Source: Porticoccus sp. W117
GTDB lineage: Bacteria; Pseudomonadota; Gammaproteobacteria; Pseudomonadales; Porticoccaceae
Direction of reading: 5' to 3'
DNA: 64,000 bases
Assembly (NCBI RefSeq): GCF_030341905.1
Contig: NZ_JATAAF010000011.1
Location: 1 to 64,000 of the forward strand
The notes beneath the pieces were generated by a model. That model worked only from the letters and a program-made list of their open reading frames with translations. It ran no database searches and was not told where the DNA came from. The position numbers were made by a program, and so were the translations under genes. Shown here one piece after another: positions 56,474-64,000 of this stretch. The first letter of the stretch is position 1. Every line of letters begins with the position of its first letter.

Positions 56474-56559
56474 GTCATCCTGAGTCGCGCAGCGACGTGA
56501 GGATCTCACAACTATCAGAGCCTGAGATCCTCACGTCGGCTACGCTTCCTCAGGATGAC
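56474..56559. repeat. Dispersed palindrome, family A copy 3
   Basis: It runs from GTCATCCTGAGTCGCGCAGC to CTCAGGATGAC with the inner arms GACGTGAGGATCTCA and TGAGATCCTCACGTC. Its right end overlaps the last codons and the TGA stop of the ABM gene on the minus strand. Confidence 0.9.
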
Positions 56560-56897
56560 GAGTGGCTGGATTTGCTCGCAGCCCGCGGCTCGTGGCCCGA
56601 TGCGAATTCATAACACCGCTCCACCTTAACAACTTCCACTTTATACCGCTCATACCACCGCTCTCGCCCAAGCTGCTGCGCTTCCATGTGCTCACTATTG
56701 GCCTTCCAGTTTTTAATGGCGTCCAGTGATTGCCAGTAGGATATAGTGATTTCTGTTTCGCCTTCGCAGGCGCTTTCCATACCGATATAGCCCGGTTGCT
56801 GTTCTGCCAGTTGGCGCATGCGCTCTGCAGTGCGACTGTACTGGTCGCCTTTGCCGGCGGCGGTGGGTGTGGCGGTAAAAATAACGGCGTAGGTCAT
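56550..56897 (-). CDS. Antibiotic biosynthesis monooxygenase (ABM) domain protein
   Basis: The product is 115 residues from ATG 56897 (MTYAVIFTATPTAAGKGDQY). The dimeric alpha-beta ABM fold is recognisable from QPGYIGMESA and ITISYWQSLDAIKNWKANSEH. Members range from quinone- and heme-acting oxygenases to proteins of unknown use, so no reaction is assigned. The last residues (SSHSSS) and the stop codon come from an inserted family A palindrome, so the original C-terminus was probably shorter or different. The gene starts exactly at the edge of the nested inverted repeat. Confidence 0.82.
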   Translation of the reverse strand: MTYAVIFTATPTAAGKGDQYSRTAERMRQLAEQQPGYIGMESACEGETEITISYWQSLDAIKNWKANSEHMEAQQLGRERWYERYKVEVVKVERCYEFASGHEPRAASKSSHSSS

Positions 56898-57166
56898 AGG
56901 GGGCGTTCTCAATTAGAGAGCTGTTGCTGCTGGAGCCCATTTTTTCTCTCAGCAAGGCACCGTGAGTGCCTTGTAGTTACTCTACATAAGCGAACGGTAA
57001 CACCGCTGAGGGGAAAAATGGGCCCAGCCCTTCGGGTTGCGCCTGAAATGGCGCCATACTGTGTTATTCGTCGCTCATTTGGAATGACCAAACCACTCTC
57101 CTCATGCCTTGCCTGGCACCATTTCAGGCACAACAGCAATAACTCTCTAATTGAGAACGCCCCCTA
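56897..57166. repeat. Nested 270-bp inverted-repeat element
   Basis: Outer arms of 33 bp (56897-56929 and 57134-57166; TAGGGGGCGTTCTCAATTAG at the left) match with two mismatches. Inside lie an imperfect pair of about 21 bp (56932-56953 with 57005-57025) holding a perfect hairpin CAAGGCAC-CGTGA-GTGCCTTG, and a second pair GCCTGAAATGGCGCC/GGCACCATTTCAGGC (57041-57055 with 57115-57129) with one mismatch. No reading frame is present. It spans the entire gap between the ABM start and the transporter stop. Confidence 0.85.
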
Positions 57167-58513
57167 GGCCCTCAGGCTATTGATAAAGGTGACGGCGATC
57201 AGCAGCGGGCAGACGTAGCGCACGTAGCCTGGCCAGATTTTCCAGAACAGGGTTTGCTCGGCCTGTTCCATACCCTGTTTAATTTCTTCCAGCACCTTAT
57301 TGCGGTGCATCACCCAGCCGGCAAACAGGCACAGCACAATGCCCAGCAGCGGCTGGCTGTATTTGGTGGTCAGATCCACCACAAAACCAAAGGCCGCATC
57401 GCCGCCGAGAACGATAAGCGTACTGATGGCAAAAATGGCGCCGCCAATCAGCCAGGCGGCTTTCGGGCGTGGTTGGTTGTGGTTTTCCACCGTGTAGGCC
57501 ACCGGTACTTCCAGCATGGAGATGGATGAGGTGAGGGCGGCGATGGTCATCAAGGCAAAAAATGCGAAACCAATAAACTGGCCGGTTCCCCCCATGGTGT
57601 CAAACAGGGCGGGAAGGGTCTGGAAAATCAGCCCTGGCCCGGCAACCAGGTCGCCGTTGCTGAAAATTTCCACACCGTTATTTTGCGCCACAAACATGGC
57701 GGGGATTATCAGCAGGCCGGCCATAAAGGCGATGCCGGTATCCACCACAGTAACAATGGCTCCTAGCTGGGGCAGGTTTTCCTGTTTGCTGATGTAGGAA
57801 CCGTAGATCAGCATGGTGCCCACACCCAGGGAGAGGGAAAAGAACGCCTGACCCATGGCTTCTACCATGATGGTGGGGTTGGTGATCTGGGAAAAGTCCG
57901 GGTTGAGGTACAGCGCCAGGCCATCTGCAGCACCGTCTTGCAGCAGCACGTAAACAATCAGTGCCCCCAATAACAACAACAGGGATGGCATCAATCGACT
58001 GGACCACTTTTCAATGCCTTTTTCCACGCCGCGGCTGATCACCCAGATAGTAGCCAGAGCAAACAGCAGGGTAAAAAACAGGCTGCGGCTGGCGCTGCTT
58101 TCCACCAGCCAGCGGGCGGCGCCATCGCAGCCCAGGGCGGTGGCCACCGGCTCCGCCAGGTGAGCGATCATCCAGCCAGCGACGATGCTGTAAAAACTCA
58201 GGATCAGGCTGGCTATCAGCACTGCGTACAGCCCAGTAAATTTTCCGACGGTACGTGCACGATTGCTGCCAGCTATCTCACTGAGTGCGCCCACCATATT
58301 GGAGCGGGTGTGGCGGCCAATGACCAGTTCTGCCATCAGTGCCGGATAGGCGAGTACAAAAGCCAGCACGAAGTACAGCAGCACAAAGGCGCCACCACCG
58401 TTTTCCGCAGTATTGGTAGGGAAACCCCACACATTGCCGAGCCCCACTGCCGATCCGGCAGCGGCCATAATGAATCCAAAACGCGAAGAAAACTGGCCTC
58501 TTGCTGCTGCCAT
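57164..58513 (-). CDS. Sodium-dependent transporter, NSS/SNF family
   Basis: The product is 449 residues with about eleven to twelve membrane helices. The first helix has the NSS sodium/substrate-binding motif GFIMAAAGSAVGLGNVWGFP, and AENGGGAFVLLYF follows. Such transporters co-import amino acids or related small molecules with sodium. The substrate is unknown. The stop codon lies within the outer arm of the nested repeat. Upstream (58514-58675) there is a 10-bp-arm inverted repeat toward the divergent acetolactate-synthase-like gene. Confidence 0.92.
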   Translation of the reverse strand: MAAARGQFSSRFGFIMAAAGSAVGLGNVWGFPTNTAENGGGAFVLLYFVLAFVLAYPALMAELVIGRHTRSNMVGALSEIAGSNRARTVGKFTGLYAVLIASLILSFYSIVAGWMIAHLAEPVATALGCDGAARWLVESSASRSLFFTLLFALATIWVISRGVEKGIEKWSSRLMPSLLLLLGALIVYVLLQDGAADGLALYLNPDFSQITNPTIMVEAMGQAFFSLSLGVGTMLIYGSYISKQENLPQLGAIVTVVDTGIAFMAGLLIIPAMFVAQNNGVEIFSNGDLVAGPGLIFQTLPALFDTMGGTGQFIGFAFFALMTIAALTSSISMLEVPVAYTVENHNQPRPKAAWLIGGAIFAISTLIVLGGDAAFGFVVDLTTKYSQPLLGIVLCLFAGWVMHRNKVLEEIKQGMEQAEQTLFWKIWPGYVRYVCPLLIAVTFINSLRA

Positions 58514-58567
58514 GGTCTACCCTCAAGATAATAGTTTTGCCGTATCATACCTATTCCGGGTAGGGGC

Positions 58568-58613
58568 CAACAGTTGAAAATAACTTTTAACAATGTTTAC
58601 TGGTCAACTGTTG
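58568..58613. repeat. Inverted repeat in the divergent promoter region
   Basis: CAACAGTTGA (58568-58577) and TCAACTGTTG (58604-58613) are perfect 10-bp complements, 26 bp apart. The spacing suits a two-site operator shared by the transporter and the downstream enzyme gene. Confidence 0.5.
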
Positions 58614-58675
58614 TGCAGGTTCTATGGCCATCCAAACGTCTTTCACATAACCACAGATAATTAAGAGAGCAACCC

Positions 58676-60328
58676 ATGAAAGCATCCGACTTGTTTGTTA
58701 AATGCCTGGAAGAAGAAGGCATCGAGTACATTTTTGGTGTTCCCGGTGAGGAAAACGCCGACTTTATGATGTCTCTGGAACAGAGCGATCAAATTCGTTT
58801 TATTCTCACTCGCCACGAACAGGGTGCGGCTTTTATGGCGGAAATTTACGGGCGCCTGACTGGCGACCCCGCAGGCTGCCTGGGTACTTTGGGGCCGGGT
58901 GCCACTAACCTCATTACCGGTGTTGCCGACTCCAATATGGACCGTGCACCCATGCTGGTGCTCACTGGCCAGGGTGCTTCCACCCGCTTGCACAAAGAGT
59001 CCCACCAGGTGATGGATGTGGTGGGTATGTTCGAGCCAGTCACCAAATGGGCCACCCAGGTAATCCATGCCGACAGCATTCCGGAGATTACCCGCAAGGC
59101 GGTGCGCTTGGCGCGCACTGAAAAACCCGGCGCTGTGCACGTAGAGCTGCCGGAAGATATCGCCAAATGGGAAACCGACAAGAAGCCTCTGGCGGTGAAA
59201 AAATTCCGCCGCTCGGTGCCGGACGACAAAGCCATCGACCGCGCGTTTGAAAAGATCAAAAGTGCCAAGCGGCCACTGATTGTTGCCGGCAACGGCTGTA
59301 TTCGCCGCCGTGCCAGCAAACAGCTGCGTATGCTCTGCGAAAAAACCGGTATCGGCGTGGTCAGCACGTTTATGGCCAAAGGCTGTGTGGACATGGATGC
59401 GGATTACTGCCTGTACACCATCGGCCTTGGCGCCAAGGATATTGTCTCCTGTGCGGTAGATGCTGCCGACCTGGTGATTACCATCGGCTACGATATGGTG
59501 GAATACCACCCGAGCCTGTGGAACCCGGACGGCGACAAGGAAATTGTGCACATCGACTTCCTGCCCGCCGAGATCGATGAGAGCTATCACCCGGAAGTAG
59601 AAGTAGTGGGCGATCTGGCCCACGCCCTGTGGATGCTCAATGAGCGAGTGGATGCCGCTGGTGCCCTGGAATTTGATCTTGACCAGCAAAAAGCCGTGCG
59701 TCGCGACATGTGGGCTGAATTTACCGCCCACAAAGACGACGACACCGAGAATTCAATTCGCCCTCAGAAGGTTCTCTGGGATTGCCGTCAAGTGATGGGG
59801 CCAGACGATATTCTGCTGTCCGACGTGGGCGCCCACAAAATGTGGATCGCTCGCCATTACCAGTGTCACGAACCCAATACCTGCCTGATTCCCAACGGCT
59901 TCTGCTCCATGGGCTTTGCTCTGCCGGGCGCCATCGCCGCTGCCCTGGTACACCCGGACAAGCGCATCCTCGCCATTTCCGGCGATGCCGGTTTTATGAT
60001 GAATGTGCAGGAGATGGAAACCGCCCGCCGCCTCAACTGCAACCTGGTGGCCATGGTGTGGGAAGACAACGCCTACGGCCTGATTGCCTGGAAGCAGGAA
60101 AACGAATTCGGCAAACACACCGAACTGGATTTCGGCAACCCCGACTGGATTCAACTGGCCAATGCGTTTGGCTGGCACGGCCACTTTGTTGCCAACAGCC
60201 GCGACCTGGCCAGCTCCCTGGAAGCGGCCTTTAACGAACAGGGGCCAAGCCTGGTGGTGGTGCCTATCGATTATCGCGAGAACGGCATTTTGACCGAGCG
60301 GTTGGGTAAGGTGACTTGCTCGATTTGA
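58676..60328 (+). CDS. Acetolactate synthase-like thiamine-diphosphate enzyme
   Basis: The product is 550 residues in the three-domain ThDP layout. The catalytic Glu is in LTRHEQGAAFMAE and the ThDP-binding motif is GDAGFMMNVQEMETARRLNC...WEDNAYG. It resembles the single-gene acetolactate synthase large subunit, which joins two pyruvates, but no regulatory small subunit lies nearby. Other members act on glyoxylate or sulfoacetaldehyde, so the substrate is uncertain. It is followed by an aldehyde dehydrogenase after 139 bp, suggesting a shared pathway. Confidence 0.85.
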   Translation: MKASDLFVKCLEEEGIEYIFGVPGEENADFMMSLEQSDQIRFILTRHEQGAAFMAEIYGRLTGDPAGCLGTLGPGATNLITGVADSNMDRAPMLVLTGQGASTRLHKESHQVMDVVGMFEPVTKWATQVIHADSIPEITRKAVRLARTEKPGAVHVELPEDIAKWETDKKPLAVKKFRRSVPDDKAIDRAFEKIKSAKRPLIVAGNGCIRRRASKQLRMLCEKTGIGVVSTFMAKGCVDMDADYCLYTIGLGAKDIVSCAVDAADLVITIGYDMVEYHPSLWNPDGDKEIVHIDFLPAEIDESYHPEVEVVGDLAHALWMLNERVDAAGALEFDLDQQKAVRRDMWAEFTAHKDDDTENSIRPQKVLWDCRQVMGPDDILLSDVGAHKMWIARHYQCHEPNTCLIPNGFCSMGFALPGAIAAALVHPDKRILAISGDAGFMMNVQEMETARRLNCNLVAMVWEDNAYGLIAWKQENEFGKHTELDFGNPDWIQLANAFGWHGHFVANSRDLASSLEAAFNEQGPSLVVVPIDYRENGILTERLGKVTCSI

Positions 60329-60357
60329 TCGAACAGGTCACTCCTGACTTTCCCTAT

Positions 60358-60445
60358 GTCATCCTGAGGGAGCGTAGCGACCGTGAGGATCTCAGAGCCT
60401 TCAAGTGGTGAGATCCTCACGTCGGCTTCGCCTCCTCAGGATGAC
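60358..60445. repeat. Dispersed palindrome, family A copy 4
   Basis: This is the best preserved copy: GTCATCCTGAGGGAGCGTAG onward to CCTCCTCAGGATGAC, with ACCGTGAGGATCTCA and TGAGATCCTCACGTC as inner arms. It separates the acetolactate-synthase-like gene from the dehydrogenase. Confidence 0.9.
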
Positions 60446-60467
60446 AATATTGAAGTAGATATTCCCT

Positions 60468-61895
60468 ATGACTGACCACTTCCCCCCAATGATCCACGGC
60501 GCCACCGACAAGGGAGAGTCGTTGTCCGTTTCCTCCCCCTACAGCGGCGAGCACATTGCCACGGTGGCCCTGGCCGATGAACAGCAAGTGGAGCTGGCCC
60601 TGAATACTGCCTACGCCCTGTTTCGAGACCGCGACCAGTGGTTGCCGTTACAGCGGCGGGTGGAAATATTGGAAGCCACGGCGGTACTGATGGCCGAGCA
60701 GTTTGATGAACTGGCCAACGGCGCTGCCGAAGAAGGAGGCAAGCCGCTGCTGGATTCACGGGTGGAAGTGCAGCGGGCCATCGATGGGGTCAAACTCTGT
60801 GTGGAACACATTGCCCAGCATGCCGGTGGCGTGGTGCCGATGCCACTGGCAGATCGCATGGCCTTTACCCAGAAAGAACCCATTGGCGTGGTGGTGGCGG
60901 TCAGCGCCTTCAACCACCCCCTTAACCTGATTGTCCACCAGGTGGGCCCGGCCATTGCGGCGGGATGCCCGGTGATTGTTAAACCGGCTCAGGATACGCC
61001 ACTGTCCTGTTTGCGTTTTGTGGAATTACTGCACCGGTCGGGTTTGCCGGAGCAGTGGTGCCAGGTGGCGATACCCAATTCCCTGGAATTGGCCACCGCT
61101 CTGGTAAGCGACAGGCGAGTGGGTTTCTTTTCGTTTATTGGCAGCGCCAGAGTGGGCTGGATGTTGCGCGGCAAACTGGCTCCCGGTACCCGGTGCGCTC
61201 TTGAGCACGGCGGCGCGGCGCCGGTTATCGTCGACGCCAGTGCCGACTTGGGCAAGTTGATTCCGGCGCTGTTAAAAGGGGGCTTTTACCACGCTGGCCA
61301 GGTGTGTGTGTCGGTGCAGCGGGTGTATGTGCCCAACGCGCTGTTGCAGAAAGTCGCTGAACAATTGGCTAAAGGCGCCTCCAAACTGGCGGTGGGCGAC
61401 CCGCTGGCGGATGCCACCGAAGTGGGGCCGTTGATTCGCGCTGCCGAAGTAGAACGGGTTCACCAATGGGTTCAGGAAGCCGAGCAGCAGGGTGCGAAAT
61501 TGAAAGTGGGCGGCCGTATATTGGGCAATAATTGCTACGCCCCCACTGTGCTGGTCAACCCGCCGGACGATGCCCAGGTGAGCACCCAGGAAGTGTTTGG
61601 CCCGGTGGTGTGCCTGTACGGCTACGACAAACTGGACGACGCCATTCGCCGCGCTAATAGCCTGGATGTGGCCTTCCAGGCGGCGGTATTCAGTCAGGAT
61701 ATCGACCGCGCCATGACTATCTGCCACTGGCTGGATGCCTCAGCGGTGATGATTAACGAACACACCGCCTTTCGTCACGATGGGATGCCGTTCGCGGGGC
61801 TGCGCCACTCTGGGCTTGGCGTGGGTGGCATAGGTCACACTATTGATGAAATGCAGATCGATAAAATGACAGTGATGCGCGTCACATCACACTGA
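60468..61895 (+). CDS. NAD(P)-dependent aldehyde dehydrogenase
   Basis: The product is 475 residues, normal for the superfamily. The catalytic Cys lies in FYHAGQVCVSVQRVYV and the general-base Glu in CALEHGGAAPVIV (EHGG in place of the common ELGG). FSFIGSARVGWML is the nucleotide-binding loop, and EVFGPVVCLY is at the C-terminal side. It oxidises an aldehyde to the acid or an acyl-CoA; which aldehyde is unknown. Its place after the acetolactate-synthase-like gene suggests the two act in sequence. Confidence 0.88.
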   Translation: MTDHFPPMIHGATDKGESLSVSSPYSGEHIATVALADEQQVELALNTAYALFRDRDQWLPLQRRVEILEATAVLMAEQFDELANGAAEEGGKPLLDSRVEVQRAIDGVKLCVEHIAQHAGGVVPMPLADRMAFTQKEPIGVVVAVSAFNHPLNLIVHQVGPAIAAGCPVIVKPAQDTPLSCLRFVELLHRSGLPEQWCQVAIPNSLELATALVSDRRVGFFSFIGSARVGWMLRGKLAPGTRCALEHGGAAPVIVDASADLGKLIPALLKGGFYHAGQVCVSVQRVYVPNALLQKVAEQLAKGASKLAVGDPLADATEVGPLIRAAEVERVHQWVQEAEQQGAKLKVGGRILGNNCYAPTVLVNPPDDAQVSTQEVFGPVVCLYGYDKLDDAIRRANSLDVAFQAAVFSQDIDRAMTICHWLDASAVMINEHTAFRHDGMPFAGLRHSGLGVGGIGHTIDEMQIDKMTVMRVTSH

Positions 61896-61980
61896 TTTTT
61901 CCAGCGCTGCTTCGTAGTCCGTTGCTTTATGGCTGTGCTAATCTAGCGAAATAATAATTAACAACAACGGATTGCCTGCC

Positions 61981-62805
61981 ATGACCATCGACGAAATTTT
62001 TAAACGGGTTCAGCAACTGCCTCCCGGATTACCGCAAATCGCCCAGGAAATTCTGCTGGCGTTTGAAAACAATGCGGATGTAGACCTCAAAGTCATCGCT
62101 GACAAAATCTCCCAAGATCAGGTCATCGCCGCCAAAGTGCTGCGCCTGGCCAACTCCGCCTACTTTGGCGGTGCCCGCAATGTGGCCACCCTAGACCAGG
62201 CGGTGGTGTTACTGGGTATGTCGGCACTGCGCACCCTGGTGGTGGCATCCAGCGCCACTGGCATGTTCCCGGATATGCCCGGCTTCGATAAAGAGACTTT
62301 CTGGAAACACAGCTTCCAGGTGGCAAGCCTCTGCCAAAAACTGGCAAAAATCGCCGGGCTGGACGCCAACGTCGCCTTTATGTGCGGCATGCTGCACCGC
62401 ATTGGCGACCTGCTGATTCGCATGGCCAACCCGTCATTGAGTGCCGACATCGATAGCTACGAAGAAATGGGCGCCTGCCGTGCCGAAAGCCAGAAAAATC
62501 TGATGGGTCTGGACTACGCCGAAGTGGGCGAAGCCCTGGCGCAACGCTGGGACTTCCCGGAAGTCATCCAGCACACCATCGCCCACCAACTGGAACCGCA
62601 ACATTACGAAGGCGAAGAAAACTACGCCGCGCTGTTGGCCGTAGCCGATCACCTGCTGTGTTCAGTGGCGAAAGAGCTGGATGAAAGCGATGAAGAATAC
62701 TACCCGGAAGCGGCGGCCAGATTGTTGGCGTTGTCACGAGATAAAGTGTTGGATCGGTTGGAAGAGGTGATGGAGGCTAGTGGGGAAGAGTTGGCGGTGG
62801 TTTGA
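61981..62805 (+). CDS. HDOD domain protein
   Basis: The product is 274 residues and is a single HDOD domain: LPPGLPQIAQEILLAFENNA, then KVLRLANSAYFGGARNVATL, QVASLCQKLAKI and HRIGDLLIRMANP with ELDYAEVGEALAQRWDFP-like GLDYAEVGEALAQRW. HDOD proteins resemble HD phosphohydrolases but usually lack the metal site and take part in signalling or stress control. No partner domain is fused. The next gene lies 55 bp downstream. Confidence 0.9.
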   Translation: MTIDEIFKRVQQLPPGLPQIAQEILLAFENNADVDLKVIADKISQDQVIAAKVLRLANSAYFGGARNVATLDQAVVLLGMSALRTLVVASSATGMFPDMPGFDKETFWKHSFQVASLCQKLAKIAGLDANVAFMCGMLHRIGDLLIRMANPSLSADIDSYEEMGACRAESQKNLMGLDYAEVGEALAQRWDFPEVIQHTIAHQLEPQHYEGEENYAALLAVADHLLCSVAKELDESDEEYYPEAAARLLALSRDKVLDRLEEVMEASGEELAVV

Positions 62806-62860
62806 GTTATTGATTATCCTACACCTATTGCTCATCAATCACTCTATCAAGGAAGATTTT

Positions 62861-63280
62861 ATGAAAATTATTGCTCTGGGTTTTTCATTATTTTTAATGC
62901 AAGTTTTCCCCATGGGATGGGTAAGAGCTGTGCTGCCTTTAGGGGAGCTATTTTCCGGACTACCCAAATACATCCAGTACTTTACAAATTTAGCCATAGT
63001 GTTGGCCCTCCTTGGGACAGTAGTATTTTTCTTTTTGAGGCAATGTGAAAAAAGGTACAGATTGCCCGAAACCGTCCCTGGCCTGAAATGGATGGTGTTA
63101 GGCATTGGTCTCTATTGTTTATATGTACTTGTTTGGTCCATTGCCGCGTCTATACTTGGTGGTGGCTCTACATTTGTTTTCCTGCAATTTGCCAAGTACT
63201 TGCTAGTCCCGTCTAAAGTTTGTCTCCTGATAGGTTCTATTAAGGTCTTGCTGGCGTATCAGATTGCCAAGGTGGCCTAG
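62861..63280 (+). CDS. Hypothetical inner-membrane protein
   Basis: The product is 139 residues from ATG 62861, with AAGGAAG just before it; the longer open frame from 62780 overlaps the HDOD gene and is not needed. Four hydrophobic stretches are visible (about 2-22, 33-52, 80-105 and 112-135). I do not recognise a family. The composition is more AT-rich than its neighbours, which may mean acquisition. It precedes a family B palindrome remnant. Confidence 0.65.
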   Translation: MKIIALGFSLFLMQVFPMGWVRAVLPLGELFSGLPKYIQYFTNLAIVLALLGTVVFFFLRQCEKRYRLPETVPGLKWMVLGIGLYCLYVLVWSIAASILGGGSTFVFLQFAKYLLVPSKVCLLIGSIKVLLAYQIAKVA

Positions 63281-63288
63281 TAGATATT

Positions 63289-63330
63289 GTCATCGCGAGC
63301 GTAGCGTGGCGATCTAACGACTTCGCTTTT
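63289..63330. repeat. Palindrome family B copy 5 (partial)
   Basis: GTCATCGCGAGCGTAGCGTG followed by GCGATCTAACGACTTCGC matches the left part of the family B long form; the right terminal arm is missing. Confidence 0.6.
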
Positions 63331-63387
63331 AGGCGATCTACTATTTAAGAGTCATTGGATTACTTTACTTGAGCTACCCAACTGTTA

Positions 63388-63414
63388 TGCTATACGTGTT
63401 TTACATGTATAGCA
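63388..63414 (+). promoter_or_regulatory. Operator dyad of the RelBE-type module
   Basis: TGCTATACGTGT and ACATGTATAGCA are complementary at 11 of 12 positions around TTT, ending 13 bp before the antitoxin start. A ribbon-helix-helix antitoxin would be expected to bind here and repress its own operon. Confidence 0.65.
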
Positions 63415-63426
63415 AAAGAGGTTGTC

Positions 63427-63639
63427 ATGTTAGCTATTCGATTACCCAAAGACGTTGAGGATCGCCTGACGCAGCTTGCCAACAGAACTGGTCGCACCAA
63501 AACATTCTATGCACGGGAAGCTATTCTGGAGCATTTGGATGAGATGGAAGAAAGGTATCTGGCTATCAGCCGTTTGGAAAACCCCGGCAAGCGCTGGACA
63601 TTAGACGAGATGGAGCAAGATATTGACCTGGAAGGTTGA
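63427..63639 (+). CDS. RelB-like ribbon-helix-helix antitoxin
   Basis: The product is 70 residues. The N-terminal [20 protein letters not shown] then [19 protein letters not shown] is a ribbon-helix-helix of the RelB/StbD/CopG type; the acidic C-terminus binds the toxin. AGAGGTTG precedes the start. It overlaps the toxin start by 17 bp and has a strong operator dyad upstream. Confidence 0.92.
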   Translation: MLAIRLPKDVEDRLTQLANRTGRTKTFYAREAILEHLDEMEERYLAISRLENPGKRWTLDEMEQDIDLEG

Positions 63640-63889
63640 ATTTGACGATGCGGCCGCAAAGGAGTTGCGCAAACTCGACCGCCAAGCCCAAAAAGAAATC
63701 CTACGCTACTTTCGTGAGCGCATTACCACCGATGAAGATCCCCGCCGATTTGGTAAGCCTCTGTCCCGTGACTTGGCAGGGCTATGGCGCTACCGGGTTC
63801 GCAACTACCGAATGATCTGCCAGATTAAAGATGATGTTCTTGTGGTATTGGTGCTGACCGTTGGCCACCGCCGGGATGTTTACGGTTAA
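63623..63889 (+). CDS. RelE-like toxin
   Basis: The product is 88 residues from TTG 63623 ([20 protein letters not shown]), inside the end of the antitoxin gene. The RelE features are all there: [18 protein letters not shown], then [16 protein letters not shown] and [17 protein letters not shown], with the basic residues used for mRNA cleavage on the ribosome. No other start codon fits the conserved N-terminus. Confidence 0.93.
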   Translation: MTWKVEFDDAAAKELRKLDRQAQKEILRYFRERITTDEDPRRFGKPLSRDLAGLWRYRVRNYRMICQIKDDVLVVLVLTVGHRRDVYG

Positions 63890-63917
63890 CTGCCTGTCGC
63901 AATGACGGCTAAAGAAA

Positions 63918-64000
63918 CTACTCTTCAGCCTGCCACTTCTCCATAAACCCTTTCGCCCCCTCTTTACCCAAATAGCGCTTTAAATACTTGCTGGGCATTT
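63918..64000 (-). CDS. Unidentified gene, C-terminal end (cut by window edge)
   Basis: On the minus strand a frame enters from the right edge and ends in TAG at 63918, encoding MPSKYLKRYLGKEGAKGFMEKW and a short AEE tail (quoted in part). The basic, helical end could be a C-terminus or, if the ATG at 63998 is real, a 26-residue fragment. I do not recognise it. Confidence 0.4.
   Translation of the reverse strand, partial: MPSKYLKRYLGKEGAKGFMEKWQAEE

Noticed and set aside
56474-56559. Rho-independent terminator
   Set aside because: The palindrome has no T tract on either side and overlaps a coding end, so it is reported as a repeat.

Overview
The window is a 64-kb piece of chromosome from a gammaproteobacterium, most likely a marine member of the Cellvibrionales/Pseudomonadales side of the class. 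Three gene orders support this. Positions 4919-22889 follow the Escherichia coli 94-minute region (psd, rsgA, orn, queG, nnr, tsaE, N-acetylmuramoyl-L-alanine amidase, mutL, miaA, hfq, hflX, hflK, hflC, DUF2065, purA). Positions 39165-44267 have the Pseudomonas-type order ubiE-ubiJ-ubiB-hisI-hisE-tatA-tatB-tatC. aroK-aroB lies at the left end. The assignment rests on gene order and recognised protein families only.

Layout. 1-4909: end of an IS1182-type transposase, then aroK, aroB, hemE and a degenerate HD-GYP protein. 4919-22889: lipid synthesis, ribosome assembly, RNA decay, tRNA modification, cell-wall amidase, mismatch repair, Hfq, the HflXKC group and purA. 22974-35450: an almost complete assimilatory sulfate-reduction locus (cysN, cysD, cysE, cysJ, cysI, cysB, cysG, cysK, cysH). 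CysH has the iron-sulfur cysteines of an APS reductase, and CysN carries a decayed APS-kinase-like tail, so the pathway probably runs from APS straight to sulfite. 35589-39122: rluA, a ParDE toxin-antitoxin module bracketed by a 190-bp direct repeat, tRNA-Arg(CCG), a lipoprotein cytochrome c and a lipoprotein MsrB-MsrA fusion. 39165-44267: Tat export, histidine synthesis, ubiquinone synthesis. 44268-48467: an accessory stretch with a possible solo integron cassette (DUF7660) and a bufferin-like RiPP operon (duplicated Cys-rich precursor, MNIO/DUF692 enzyme, DUF2063 partner), then a LuxR-type regulator. 48584-54036: a probable amine or amino-acid catabolic group (class III aminotransferase, APC permease, TonB receptor). 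54124-64000: ispA-xseB, two candidate small RNAs, an HNH protein, an ABM-domain protein, an NSS transporter, an acetolactate-synthase-like enzyme with an aldehyde dehydrogenase, an HDOD protein, a RelBE-type module and the end of an unidentified gene.

The intergenic DNA is unusually rich in ordered structure. (1) Four elements have a conserved 51-53-nt core closed by a long inverted repeat whose sequence differs at every locus. (2) There are two copies of a 160-bp MITE-like element with about 23-bp terminal inverted repeats. (3) Two families of dispersed palindromes begin GTCATCCTGAG or GTCATTGCGAG. (4) A 270-bp nested inverted repeat lies between 56897 and 57166. The most interesting items are the variable-stem elements, the tandem bufferin-like precursor, the APS-kinase decay with its APS-reductase counterpart, and the repeat-bracketed toxin-antitoxin module. 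All calls come from reading the sequence; no database search was run.
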